Origin: Maea johnstoni
Taxonomy: Eukaryota; Annelida; Polychaeta; Spionida; Magelonidae
Reading direction: 5' to 3'
Assembly: GCA_963942565.1 (NCBI GenBank)
Contig: OZ012687.1
Location: 1,651,673 to 1,715,672 of the forward strand
Length of the DNA stretch: 64,000 nucleotides
The notes beneath the pieces were generated by a model. The model was given only the letters and a program-made list of their open reading frames with translations, ran no database searches and had not been told where the DNA came from. Positions 26,709 through 40,600 of the stretch are shown here, piece after piece. A program made the translations under genes and the position numbers. Position 1 is the first letter of the stretch. Every line of letters starts with the position of its first letter.

Positions 26709-29700
26709 CATAGGGATGAGTGTTTGGTATCCGAATGTTGGTCTTGGAGAGAAGTACCTTTTACAATACTAAACACATGACTAGCTATAACCAATCATGT
26801 ATTAAAGGTCATTCATGGTCAAAATTGCTGCCAAATCAAGAATCTGGGATTTTCCCATAAATGATAGTTTCCGTTTACAATTTTTTTAGTTTTCTTGAAG
26901 GTGTGTATCTCGTTTCTGTAGCAACTTTTTCTGAAGGATTGCTTCTTAGTGAAGTTGTTAAACATTTCAGAAAGGTTATTGATTAGAATCTCAAGTCCAA
27001 TTTTGAGATTTAAGGTACAAAGTAGGGTACCAGGCCCACCTGGAGACCCCCAAAAGTGTCTAGAATGGTACAAATTTGAAAACCAAAATGACTGTATCTC
27101 AGGTTTTACAAGTCAGAAGTGAGCAGTTGATGCGCCAAAATATTAGGTCCGATTCTATCCTCAATCTGGAAGATGATAGTGGAAACATACTAAAATTAAG
27201 GGATCATTAAAGGTCAAAATGTCATTTTTTTTAAATAGTTGTGTTTTGTCATTATACAATTTCCAAACCTAGTTAGCACTGACAGATATATCACCTCAAA
27301 TATGGTCCACCAATGCATGTTGTACCATTTAACGAAGAAAATGAAGTTCTTTATGGTCAAATAAAGGTCAAAACGTCATTTTTCCCTAAAAAATCAAGTT
27401 TTGAAGAAGAGATTTTGGTGAAGAAGTTGTATTTTGTCATTACATTATTTCCTAACCAAGTTACCACAATAATTGACAGACAAAATATCTTAGATATGTT
27501 TTATCAAAACTTTATTACCCTTTACCGATGAATGTGCTATTGGGCAATTCATGCCTTTATAAAGTGTTTAAAGTGGCGACAGAAAAGAGATACATACCTT
27601 CAAGAAAACTGAAAAAATTATAAACGGAAATTATAATCAATGGGAATATCCCAGATTCTTGATTTGGCAGCTACTTTGACTTTGAATTACCTTTATTACA
27701 TCATGGGTTATAGCTAGTCATGTGTTTAGTATTCTAAAGGGTATTTCTCTTCTAGACCAACATTCGGATACCAAACACCCATCCCTATCTTTGATATAAG
27801 CTGGGTTATGAATGTTTTAGGGGGTCTTTCCTATTCCTATAACTATCATTTGTATTTATGATGACTTTGGGGCCTTTTTACATATTAATGTACACTAATT
27901 TGCATATGCAAATTAGGGACTTAAAACTAAAAATTGACTTTGGTATCCACCGTATTCAGATTCAGCACTATCAAATTATTTTAAAACACTGGATACCGAC
28001 TTTTACCCCAAAATATCGGGGGAAGTTCATTTTCCTGATTTCTGACCTGAATCGAAGTGGCGGATTGAAAAATTGACGTCAACTAATCAATTTGATTGGT
28101 TGATGTACCAAAACCGCGGCGGTTTCCCGCTTGGATCGCCCAAGTGAGCGATCCAGATCTTGCCGCGGCGGGAACCGCTGCCCGTGAAAACTGTCCCGCT
28201 CCCGTTTCCGCCAAGCGGAAACAGGTAAAGGAAAAAAAATAGAGGCGAGCGATTCGGGCGGCGGTAACCAGAGAAAAAAACGCTGCCGTCCCGCCTAGTG
28301 GAAACGGGCCCTCAGGCCTCAGAAACGGCTAAATAAAGGACGACATTGACGAGGAAGCAAACGGATTGTTTAAATACATATCAAGGATACTGGAACCGCA
28401 AGCAAGTATACAGAACTGAAACCAAAAAGTAAATTTTGCGGCCGTTTTCGTTCCGCCTAAGAATCTCGACGGAATGCTGCTCAACTGATTTAATGGTATC
28501 TTCATTAGACTCCGAATGCTGGATATAGGACCAACAGTAATAAAAACAACCAGCAAAGGAGGCTAATTCATTGGACTATCCTGAACGTTAGTATATCATG
28601 CACAATGCATTAACTTTTGACTTTTAAAGGTAACAAAATTTAGGGAAAATCTCTTAATGTACGAAGGATAAGCACATGCTATATTTTAGGGATAGGTAGA
28701 GCAGCTACTCGTTCCAATTTAATGCATTATCATCATCAATGGCCATATTGCGATGAGAAGGAAGCCAGGTCCGGCAAGCAATTTCCCCAAAGTGAATAGA
28801 CGGGTGTATTATTGCAAAGGCATCGTAGACAGCACTTCAAAATTCCGCACATTTGGATAGCATGGTGGCAAATCCTGCAACGTGGATCGACAAGTATTCG
28901 AATCAAATAGTGCACATCTTGGAGCCATGCAATTGATCACTATTCCCAGCTCCCTAGGGGAAATAAACGGCTTCTTCATCAAGAGGCTGTGACTGGAGGT
29001 ATCTCCTAAAACGCTAACCTTTTGTCATTTATCTTATGTCAATAGAAACAGTACTTGGAGATGTAATATGTGTTCTGCTATTGCAGATGAAATACAGTGT
29101 ACTGTATAGATATGGCACATAAATATTAGGAATATTGTTTATATCATATGGCAATACTAGTATTGTGCAATATTTAATAGGGAAAATAAGTACCACGTAT
29201 ATGTATACTATTGGTTGTATCATTGATCTGAATAATAAACGTCTAGTCTTTGACAAGCTTTGTCCAATTTATTTTGTCGAAAACCATGCATGGTGTTTTT
29301 AAACTGAGCTCCCATCCACAATTATGGACCGGGGATTCGAGTCACAGAAGGCAGACTATATGGAGAATTAAAAATCAACAGAATCCTGGTTTGTCATAGG
29401 ATTATACTAGTATCTACAAGAACTGCCCATGTACTAGCCTCATCACACCAGTAGTCGAAGTTAAAAGAACCAATAATGAAAACTGTACTGGAGATACTAA
29501 GAACTCAATAACTAGATACTAGATATCTAATTAGCGGAGAAGAGCGGGATAGGTGCCAAAGTGAAGCAGCATAATCAATAGAACTTCTGCTTGAGTTAAT
29601 CAATGTGAAAATCGCATCAATCCAGTAGGACTAACAATTCTCAGTCAAAACGTTCTCAAGCTTTTGCTTTTAATCAAGATATTCACGTATTTTTCCAAGC

Positions 29701-30666
29701 ATGTGAATTCTCCGGTGAGAATGGTCAAAGAATTGATTGCAAGGAAAGACCACAGTCTTAATGCGACTGCATCTGTAAGACGGGGTTTATAGCCTCTTTA
29801 GATAAAGACAATCTTTATCGTGTATAATTTACACCAATTACTCCTGCTTTGCCATTAACTACCCCGTGATGTGATCATTAATTGGAACATCTGCAGGTGT
29901 AGCCGCCCTTGCTAAATTATTCAATTAGTAGTCACGCTAGTCTAGCTATCAACCTGGGAGTAGGATAGCGGGAGAAGTAGAAACGTCAGCAATTGCCAAC
30001 CCCTGAGAACTGGATGAGAAGAAAAAGTAACATCCATTCTTGACCTGTGTGGACATGTAGTGACCCCTCTTACCATACACATACAGTCTTAATTGATTAT
30101 AAAGCTGTCATCAAACAACAAAACAGTTATAAAAAGCATTGTGAATGGGAAATCCAGCTGGACATGACACTCAAGGGATTGCCCTGAACAGTGCTGACTA
30201 TGGAGAGAAAAGGCTTGATACAAGTCTCTACAAAATGCTGTCTAGTAGTAGTTGAGAACTCCCAACCCCTACCATACATATACAGGCATACTCATGTTAA
30301 AAGCAACCAAATGAATAATTAGTAGTAGTGGAGCATTTCACAATATTCATCAGGTAGTTTTCTATATATCCTATATGGCTAAGTTAAGCTAGGTCCTACA
30401 TTTTGCTGTTTTGAGATCGTGTTACTTAAAACATTTAATACTGAGACTACAATTTGTTCATATATAGTACCAGTATAATCGAAGCATTACACACAACAAG
30501 TTTTGTTAAATTCTTTATTTATCCTAACTGGAAATATCTGGACTTTTGTAACTTGGGAGCACCCTATCAGTACAGTATCGATTGGGTGCCAGCCGGCTGT
30601 TTGTCCCACTTTCAGCTGTAAGCTGTAGGTCACCCTTACCATCGAAAAAATATGATATTGCAGTGG

Positions 30667-30910
30667 CTATTGTGAGGCCGCTATTCCCATAGAGGCATTA
30701 AAGACACGCCTAGCTTTCTTGAGCCTAGCTTCGATAATGCAGCCATCATAGGGATAAATACAGGCTTTTATGCCGACATGTTCATACTCACTTTTCTCTT
30801 TGATATGATCAAGGCCTAATAGAAAAATCCTGTTTTGCATAATTACTTTTATAACTGTGAGGATCTTCACCATAAACCAAGATGGCACTTTCGTCAGCGT
30901 CGAGGTCGTA
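30667..30910 (-). mobile_element. LINE reverse-transcriptase fragment
   Basis: On the minus strand one frame reads DADESAILVYGEDPHSY, resembling the YADD-type RT active-site region. A second frame, offset by one base after NYAKQ, reads IKEKSEYEHVGIKACIY then ARLKKARRVFNAS, matching the region between RT motifs and the thumb in non-LTR retrotransposons (IKEK..Y.HVG.K..., ..RI.KGR..FN). It is short and frameshifted, with no ends or poly(A) tail recognised, so it is an old 5'-truncated scrap. Judged from remembered family patterns only. Confidence 0.55.
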
Positions 30911-31379
30911 CCACCACTTAAAACTATGGAGATAAACAATATCTAAAATCTTATCCATTTTTCTTTTAGTTAATCTGCAAGTGGCTAAATCGCCAGTGTA
31001 GCTGACCGGAGAAGCAGGAGTACTATGAATTTATTTACAGCAAGTATTGGACGATTGAAGCTCAACCAGAAGTGAGTGTATAAAGGCAATGCACTTTAAA
31101 AGTGACATATCGCCACCTTGATGAATCCCACACTCGAGAGTATATCTATCTGATAAATTCCCTTGAATTTTAACTTGACATTGGAAATTAGAATAACATT
31201 GGTACAAAAGTCTTCACGTTCTGCCAGTCAGGTCTACATCAAATAAGCGGAAGAAAAGGCCATCGATCCTAATGCAGAGTTTGCATTCAAATGGTAAAAC
31301 CATATCACGTACGGCTGCTGGTAGGAGGGCGTTGTGCGTCATTGAAAATCGTTAATACCAGTAGCTAATCAATAGACTG

Positions 31380-31492
31380 ACAGTGGCACCCGCCGCACTG
31401 CTGCCACTGCGCAGTCACACGCCGCCCTCCCGCACGCAGAGAGTACAGCTCCATCACCACTCCATCCCCACCGCTCAGGCAGCACACCCAAC
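31380..31492 (+). promoter_or_regulatory. GC-rich 5' flank / leader of SSUH2
   Basis: A local GC-rich island (CGCCGCACTGCTGCC, CGCCGCCCTCCC) directly upstream of the SSUH2 start in otherwise AT-rich DNA, containing TGCGCAG. It is likely the proximal promoter and 5' leader. No TATA box is evident and the transcription start is not defined. Confidence 0.4.
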
Positions 31493-31556
31493 ATGGCCAT
31501 AGCTGTACTCAACAAGATCAACCTGGAGTTCTACGACTCGCACATCAAGTACAAGG
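31493..31556 (+). CDS. SSUH2: SSUH2 exon 1
   Basis: Twenty-one codons (MAIAVLNKINLEFYDSHIKY...) and one base, ending at donor AAGG|GTAAGT. A 6.2-kb intron follows, mostly occupied by a 4.3-kb fold-back. Exon 2 joins in phase 1 to give a Gly-Gly-Phe-Pro start of the proline-rich region. Confidence 0.85.
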
Positions 31557-34500
31557 GTAAGTAGAGTTTATTATGTGGTCTACTTGGCCAATCCAAACCT
31601 GGAGCGTACACGTGGTCTCATCACACACTCGCAATATCTTGATAATCAAGTGATATTTTGAGAAATCTTCCATTGAAAATTGCTGCCGCTCTTAGGTTTT
31701 TGAAATTTCGTTTATTGTTAACTTTTCTACAGTATTTACAATTTTCATTGTGTCGTGACTAGCAAGTTGTAAGTAGTGGAAGAAACCAGAAACAACCGCC
31801 TAACCTTGGACCGCTCGGCCATGAGGGCAGGCCTCTTAACCGTTGTGCTGCTTGTGGCTAATTTAGCCAATACAAAATTATGCAAACAAAACAACAACGA
31901 AAAATGACTGAAACCCCTTTGCAAAGATCTTTGCATCCTTGTGCATTAGACAAAACTCGCCTCATAGGGGATCGGCCAAAGGCCAGTTTTGAAAAGTTTA
32001 GTGTGCCGGCAAGGCAGAAGGACACAACAGGGCTCATTTTAAAGCTTGTTGTCTGTACTTTTAGACGTGCCATGATGTGGTGGTGATATGTGGTGCAAAA
32101 TGTGATTTTTTGGTGATTTAATTGTTTTTGGCCCAAAAAGGGAGTTTTTTGTATTTTGTCCCGGAACTCCATGTCGTTGTTGTTCCATAAAATCCAAACT
32201 TAGCATAGGTGTTCTACACAGGGTACTTGTTTGAATGGACATATCAAATTGCTGGTCATTGTTCTTTTACTGCCTCATTTTTGGACTAAATCCCTGAAAA
32301 ACTGATAAAAATGGCCAATTTGTGAAATACACTTGTTAGATTTAAGCATATTGAGAGCCAAGCAAGTAATACAACACTCATTTTATGTTTTAGAAAACAT
32401 CCTCAGAAGGTGCTGAACAGATTATAAATGCTCAAATATACTTGTGTGGGAAAGATGTCATTTTAGGGTTGTTTTTACAAAATGCATCTCAAAACAGGTG
32501 GATTTTGCGATTTTTTGATAATTGATGAAGGAGTGTGAAAAAACAAAGAAATAATCTTCTTTATTTACTCAGAAGCATATCCAAGTAAGGCAGTTTGATT
32601 AGAAATATGAATTGTTGTGGCAAAGCTGTTTCGGGGTCATTTCATCCAAAATTGAAATAATTAGAATGAAGATTTTTGTGATTTCTGATAATCAATGGTT
32701 GTAATTGATATATGCACACAACATACTTTTTAAAAGCCTCTGAAAGTATGAACAGCTGATAAATCATTATTTTAGAGGAATTCAATTGTATGAAAATGTC
32801 ACCCAAAAGTTAAAATACAACAGTATTGAGTTATATTTATAAGGTAATCGTTAGACTGGATGGGGGTGGCTCTGCATATCTCAGGACCAACATTGGGCAG
32901 TATTTTCATATTGTCAGGGATGCTTTCTTATGGAATTTATATGAACTGGTTAGATCACAATGACATTGAGTGTGTTCAAGGTCATTTGAATCCTTTTTGG
33001 ACTTTGAGAGATGAGGGTATATTTTTTTTCAAAGATATTGTAGGATCTTCTTTTAAATGTCACTTTTTTAGTTGATGCTTACATATGACATTCCAAAAGG
33101 TTTATTTATGGTGACTTTATAGGTATGATTCAAAATGATTGAAGACCTTTTCAACTTCAGATTGAAATAACTAAATCGGCAGTCAAAGGCTTCAAATGTC
33201 CTGCCGAATGTACTAAAATGATAATAAAACCTAGTCAGATATTCTGGTACACCATCCAATGTGTAGTAGCGTGCAACTTAAGGACCATTAGTTAGCTTCA
33301 ATCTAAACTGTATACACATAGAATGAAGAAGAGGGTGACCATATGTATAGGAATGATATTCTATAACTTAACCCCAGAACCATTTCTCTTGATATTTGGT
33401 ATGAAATGTATGATTATCATCAATGTCAAGGTATCTGCATTTTAACAACGAATATTCTATACTAGATCTATTGCTGCGAAATGGCATTAATATCATCATA
33501 ATTACCAAAGTCTAGTCAATACACTTCTATTAGAAAGCATACCCAAAAGGTTTACTTGATTATTTTTTTGACTCTGTTCTTGGTCTACCCTGCTTTATTG
33601 TAACTATTCAGCCTGTACACAGTATATATTGCTTAACTGGTCTCCTTATAAGGAACAGATTTAGCATCACAAAAATTCCCTCTCAACAGATTCTAACATG
33701 TGATGGGTGAGCACAAAAGAATTAGATTAGTGTTTTTAAATGGGGCTTTTATCCACAATATGGATTAGGGACCATCAAATGCTATAAAGTAATATGGTGG
33801 CACTTGAGAACATCTAGGACCCATGAGGCAATGGACAAGACAATGGAAAAGACCCTCATAGCCATCACAAGTAATAAATCAATAGCAGTCCGAAGGGACC
33901 AGTATTTTGGATTACCATGAAATATCTTTGACACTTAGTATTAATAATTTAACATGCATATAGAACTGCCTTGATGGGGGTGTTACATGTAACATTGCCT
34001 TGTTCTCAATCAAAATACATATAAGTTGATAATCATAGGATTCTGTTTTATGAAATAGTTTTTTTTGTATGAGGTTTGTAGTATCACACATATGATTTTA
34101 AGTAGCCTGGATTGTAAGGAACAAGCAATTCTCCAAATCAGAGGCCTGCACTATGTACAGATAACCTGTAAAGAGATGTTATCTTTGCACACTTTTTTTG
34201 CTGTTCAGTTTACTGTGTAGGTCATGCTAAAACCTGTAAAAGTTAGAATAAACATCCATGGAACTGATTGACCATGTATGTGCCGTATAATTCAGACGTT
34301 TTCCTAAGAGTTGATATCAAAAATGAACAATTGACATGTTTTAAAAGGTGCTTTTGAACTTGAAGGCATTAAATTTGGAACAGGTAAGCTCAGAAAGTTT
34401 TCTGCTGCTCCAACAGTAAACCCAACAGTGGCGGGCATGCACTTAAATAAGTGTCACATATGCAATCAGTTTACAAAGTATATACTCCAAATGAATAGAC

Positions 34501-37500
34501 ATGAAATGAGATTTGCACCACAGACCAACAACATGAATAAACAATCAAAGTTTTTATGGCGATGAAATATTGTTTTGTAGCTTAGTCTTTCCCAAACAAA
34601 ATTATTACCATTTTTATTTTCATTATCATTGTTATTATCATCATCATATTGTCAGATTGATTCAGGGGGATAAGCACATGTCATTGAAATCAGCACACCC
34701 TCAAGTTCCTATAACCCATTCTTGCTTAACAGTTTCCCTTGTAATTTTTCTCCAGGATCTTTTATAGTTTTGACGATTGCATAAAAATTAATACTATCTT
34801 GACAAAATATTTGAAGGAGAGTTTTAGTTGTGTTCTTATTATCATTTTTCCTTCATAACATTTTCCAAAATATGCTTTTGCACGTACAATTTAACTGAAA
34901 CTGTAAGGCTGCTTTTGGCCGGTGTGGGCACATCGCCTTCATTCTATGTGTATACAATATAGATTTATAGAGCAAACTACTGCTCCTACAACATGGGTGG
35001 TGTACCAGAATATCTGACTAGGTATCATTATGGCTCAAGTAAATTTTGCATGAAATTTGTAGCCGTTGAATCTGAAGTTGAAAAGGTCTTCAATAATCGT
35101 GAATCATACCTCAAAGTTCACCAAAAGCTAATTATTTGGAATGTCAAATGTAAGCATTCACTTAAAAAGTGATATTTAAGGGAAGATCCTACAATATCTT
35201 ACAAAAAATAATATACCCTCACATAAAATCTCTCAAAGTCCAAAAAGGCTTCAAATGACCTTGAACAAACTCAGGGCCATAGCAATATAATGAGTTCATA
35301 TCAATGTCATAAGAAAGCATCCCTTACAATGTGAAAATACTGCCTAATGTTGGTCCTGAGATATGCAAAGCCATCCAGTCTAGTCTGAATGTCACCTTTT
35401 AATTAGAACTCAATACTGTCGTATTTTAACTCTTGGGTGGCATTTTCTTACATTTGAATACCTCCGAAATAATGATTTATCAGCTGTTCATACTTTCAGA
35501 GGCTTTGAAACAGTATGTTGTGTGCATATATCAATAAAATACATTGATTTCCAGAAATCACAAAAATCTTCATTTTCATTTCAATTTTAATTGAAATGAC
35601 CCAAAAGCAGCTTTGCCGCAACAATTCATATTTCTAATCAAACTGCCTTACTTGAATATGCTTCTGAGGGAATATGGAAGATTATTTCTTTGTTTTTTCA
35701 CACTCCTTCATCAATTATCAAAAAATAGCAAAATCCACTAGTTTTAAGATGCATTTTGTTAAAACAACCCTTAAATGACATTTTTTCCACGAAAGTATAT
35801 TTGAGCATATCTTATCTGTTCAGCACCTTCTGAGGATGTTTTCTAAAACATAAAATGGGTGTTGTATCACTTGCTTGGCTTTCAATATGCCTAAATCTGA
35901 CATGTGTATTTCAAAAATAGACCATTTTTATCAGTTTTTCAGGGATTTAGTCCAAAAATGAGGCAGTAAAAAAACAATGACCAGCAATTTGATATGTCCA
36001 TTTAAACAAGTACCCTGTGTAGAACACCTATGCTAAGTTTGGATTTTATGGAACAACAAAAACATGGAGTTCCGGGACAAAATACAAAAAACTCCCTTTT
36101 TTGGCCAAAAAACAATTAAATCACCAAAAAATCAAATTTTGCACCACATATCACCACCACATCATGGCACGTCTGACAGCACAGGCAACAAGCTTGTTGT
36201 GTTGTGTCCTTCTGCCTTGTCGGCACACCAAACTCCTTAAATAAGGCACTTTTTGGCCTATGGCCGATCACCTATTAGCTGTGGAAGGGTTCACAATCAT
36301 TTTCCAGATATCTCTCAAATATTACGCTATTTGTTAAGCCGAGCTCAAAGTTGTCACACCATGCATGAACTCTGAAAAGAAAGAGGCAAAGGGTCAATGG
36401 GTGCGTTGGTGTAGCCAAATTTAGAAGCGGATCGAAGGGATTGAAATTCACCCGAGTCTTAAGAGTGCGGCAAGGAGCACCAAGGGGCGGGACTCGGCTG
36501 TCTTAGTCTGATTGGCTGGGTGCTGACACCTGCCCTCTGACGGGCACCGGTTCTCAGCAGGCCATTCAGCCATACCTGCTCGAATCCGACACGCTGCGAT
36601 CTTTGGTCTTTCCAAGCCATGGCAACGTAACATGTACCGTAAGAGGGCAACGGGTGCCTGGTTACACAGAGGTAGGTAAGATAGATATGGGGCGCTTGGA
36701 GAATAGTGATGTGTTTTATTACTAAAGTCCTATAAAACTTTGAATGTTTGCGTACGTATTTTGGGAATGTAGGTGAAGATTTTTTGCCAGACTACAGATA
36801 AATAAATCATGCTGGCACAAGAATTCCAAGATCTAAGTAGGCTTTAATATAGGCATATATCTTTATTGACTGAAACGAAAGTTTAAATAGTAAATGTAGT
36901 GGAGTTGGTAAGATGGAAAATGATACAAACACGATTTCATTAGTTATTTAACTCTTTAATTTGGATTAGGAAATCTTAATCTATGATTTGACTAAATGGA
37001 TATTTGATTTAAATTAATACTTAACAATTTACATTCAAACATGCTAAAGACGACTGTCGGGGGGATAAGTCAAGATGTTTTTCTTCAAAAAAGGTTTCAT
37101 CACCTTGTTGTTTTATTTTTTGGGCTGGGGGGCAGTCAAGCAGAAGTGAATATTTGTATATGTGGATGACGCAGAAAGTATGAACAATGCTATGAAATGG
37201 ATATAAAACTTTTCATAGTAATCTCTGCGGACAATTGGATTGGACGACTGTTGATAAAGGGCAAGCAATGAAGCCTTGCTGTGGTTGCCCCAGTTTATAG
37301 CACCGGCAACCTTCTCACCTGCCGCAAGCGGAGCCTCCAGTGAATGCACACGACGCTGGACGAAGGAACGCCGGCGGAGTAGGTGGTCATGCAGGTCGAC
37401 TACACGACTCGACTAGGTGGATATGTATCAACTCTTCGATTAGAGGATATGCATATGGAGCAAACGTCTGTTGGAATTATGATCATCATCAATATCATCA

Positions 37501-37590
37501 TCTTCATCATATCATCATCATCATTATTATTGTTATTATTATCATTATTATCATCATCATCAGTATTACTATTATCATCTTTATTACTAT

Positions 37591-37668
<78 letters not shown>

Positions 37669-40600
37669 CATTGTCATTGTAACCAACAGTTTCCTTGTGG
37701 CCTATAAAAGTGTAACAGTAAACCATATATGGTTTTCGGTTTCTGTGTGTAATTTCGATCCTAATCTAAGACTATTTTTCACTTCTAGGTGGATTTCCCA
37801 TTCCTAGTCCGGGCTCATTTGGCGGTGCCCCAGATCTCGGTGGACCTCTCCCCCACGGACCCCCTCCCCCTGGGGGCTGGGGGAGGCGTGGAGCAACGTC
37901 TGATGGGGAGCACTTTGTGGGTACGTATTAAAAGGATTTTACGGTGACAGCAGCATAGGTTGAATATATACTGATAACCCGTAAAATATTGCCTCCTCGG
38001 TATTAGCGAATAGAATGATTCCTTTCATCCCATGTGACTTGCAGATACATCATCACATGTGTGTTAATATGATGCCAGTGCCCTGCCAGGCGGAGTATCA
38101 GGGCGATACGAGCTTAAAATATGACATCCATGTCCTCTTATGATATGACGCAACTGCCCTGCCAGGGAAAGTATCAGGGCGATATGAGCTTAAAATATGA
38201 CATCCATGCCCTCTTATGATATGACGCAACTGCCCTGCCAGGGAAAGTATCAGGGCGATATGAGCTTAAAATATGACATCCATGCCCTCTTATGATATGA
38301 CGCAACTGCCCTGCCAGGGAAAGTATCAGGGCGATACGAGCTTAAAATATGACATCCATGTCCTCTTATGATATGACGCAACTGCCCTGCCAGGGAAAGT
38401 ATCAGGGCGATACGAGCTTAAAACATGACATCCATGCCCTCTTATGATATGACGCAACTGCCCTGCCAGGGAAAGTATCAGGGCGATATGAGCTTAAAAT
38501 ATGACATCCATGCCCTCTTATGATATGACGCAACTGCCCTGCCAGGGAAAGTATCAGGGCGATACGAGCTTAAAATATGACATCCATGTCCTCTTATGAT
38601 ATGACGCAACTGCCCTGCCAGGGAAAGTATCAGGGCGATATGAGCTTAAAATATGACATCCATGTCCTCTTATGATATGACGCAACTGCCCTGCCCGGGA
38701 AAGTATCAGGGCGATATGAGCTTAAAATATGACATCCATGTCCTCTTATGATATGACGCAACTGCCCTGCCAGGGAAAGTAGAAGGGCAACATAACCTTT
38801 ACCAAGACATGTGTCCACTGGCATCTGGCCTGCTCCTTTGGTCGGCGGAATATGTTAACAACATTTATTCTATGAGCGTTATATATTTCTTTGATGAAGG
38901 CTTTGTTGACCTTAACTCCGGGCGATATGAGTATTTAGCATAGACCTTTGCCTTACGTTTGGACTTCCATTTTAATCTTGCTGTAAATGATTGTTTAGAT
39001 AAAAGATGCTAGAGTAGGATTTTAGTCCAGATTCATCAGTACGGAATGCCGGTGGGCGGCATCCCGTTTCTACTTAAATCATAAAATCATTAAATGGTAC
39101 AAGGTGAACTCACAAAAATCAACTCGATTGCATCAAACGATAAGCCAATCATTATAAGACTTGTTCATCCACTGCGGTCTTAAATAAAATCATCAACCCC
39201 ATCTTTTCAGAGCCATACCAGTGTGGTACGAGTGCCGTGTTGCCGACCCCCAGAGACTTTCCTGGCAGCCCAGAATCACAACCACAAAGTAGGTACCAGG
39301 TTCATCATGGTGCATGATGATTCTATACTCGATTTGGCGTGCCATCTTGGTGATAACTTTACATTTGTCAAGTTATGTTTCATTAACACTATGACGTATT
39401 AGAATTACACTATGGTTTATGACTGTACAAAATGAACAAACTTGGACTAGTCGCGAAATGTATTTTTCAGATTAGATAGTTGTGATTGCATTTTATGGAA
39501 AATGATGTCACTCTTTTTCGGTGACATTTGTTGGAAAAATGCATTGCCCGCAAACACTGTGTTCTAGCATTTCAGCAATGTCAAATGTATACTAACATAT
39601 AGTATATATATATATATATATATATATATNNNNNNNNNNNNNNNNNNNNNNNNNNNNNNNNNNNNNNNNNNNNNNNNNNNNNNNNNNNNNNNNNNNNNNN
39701 NNNNNNNNNNNNNNNNNNNNNNNNNNNNNNNNNNNNNNNNNNNNNNNNNNNNNNNNNNNNNNNNNNNNNNNNNNNNNNNNNNNNNNNNNNNNNNNNNNNN
39801 NNNNNNNNNNNNNNNNNNNNNNNNNNNNNATATATATATATATTCGTTAGGATGGCAGCCTGGCAACGGTGCACCCCACATTTGGGCCAATCTACCAGAA
39901 CTTCCTCCCATAGAAAATGATGATGTCACCACCAATGCAGACGACGGCACGTCCTACTCAATGGAAGGTTTAAAGGTCCACCAAGGGTATGAGCTTGCTG
40001 GGGATCTGGGAAAAGGTGAGTTTAAATAGTAGCTGAATCCACAGGGAAAATCAAACGGAGCTTTACGGGCCTGTTAACATTTACGTGTGTATAAGTAGGC
40101 TGAATGCTGAGAACTACTTACCACTTCCTTAATCCTGCTCATATGCATAAACAACATGTTCATTTTATGTAATGTTATTTTACTTTATTTTAGTGTATTA
40201 TATTACTATTTTACTTTTTACATTTTTTTTACTTCAGCGCCGAATCAGATCAGGCCGTTGACGCAATCGCTGACGCAGGGTAGCCGACCGTCAGCGACGG
40301 AATTCGACAGGTGAGTCAGTAATTAATCTCTTTCTTCCCTTTTATCCCTCCTTTCAGAAACACATGATATTACTGATAGATATCTATAAGACATAGCCTA
40401 TAACATCACCTTCCATTCCTGCACGGGTGGTAGTATATACTCAATAGTGTTATGAATTTTACTTTGATAGAACTTACAATTTACAATCTGTGTATCGTCA
40501 CCCTTTAACTCGTCCATAGAGTAAGTAGTCTAAATCATGACAGTCAGAGATAAATCATTACTCTAAGTCATTACTAGTCGGTAGAAACGCTACCAGTCTA

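Noticed and set aside
36448-36650. GC-rich ORFs and a CTCGAATCC box in SSUH2 intron 1
   Set aside because: The A- and B-box-like words are in the wrong order for a tRNA promoter and the ORFs match no family I know.
37340-37807. Thr/Ile-rich ORF overlapping SSUH2 exon 2
   Set aside because: Mostly the ATC/ACT trinucleotide array; the real exon starts at 37789 in a different frame.
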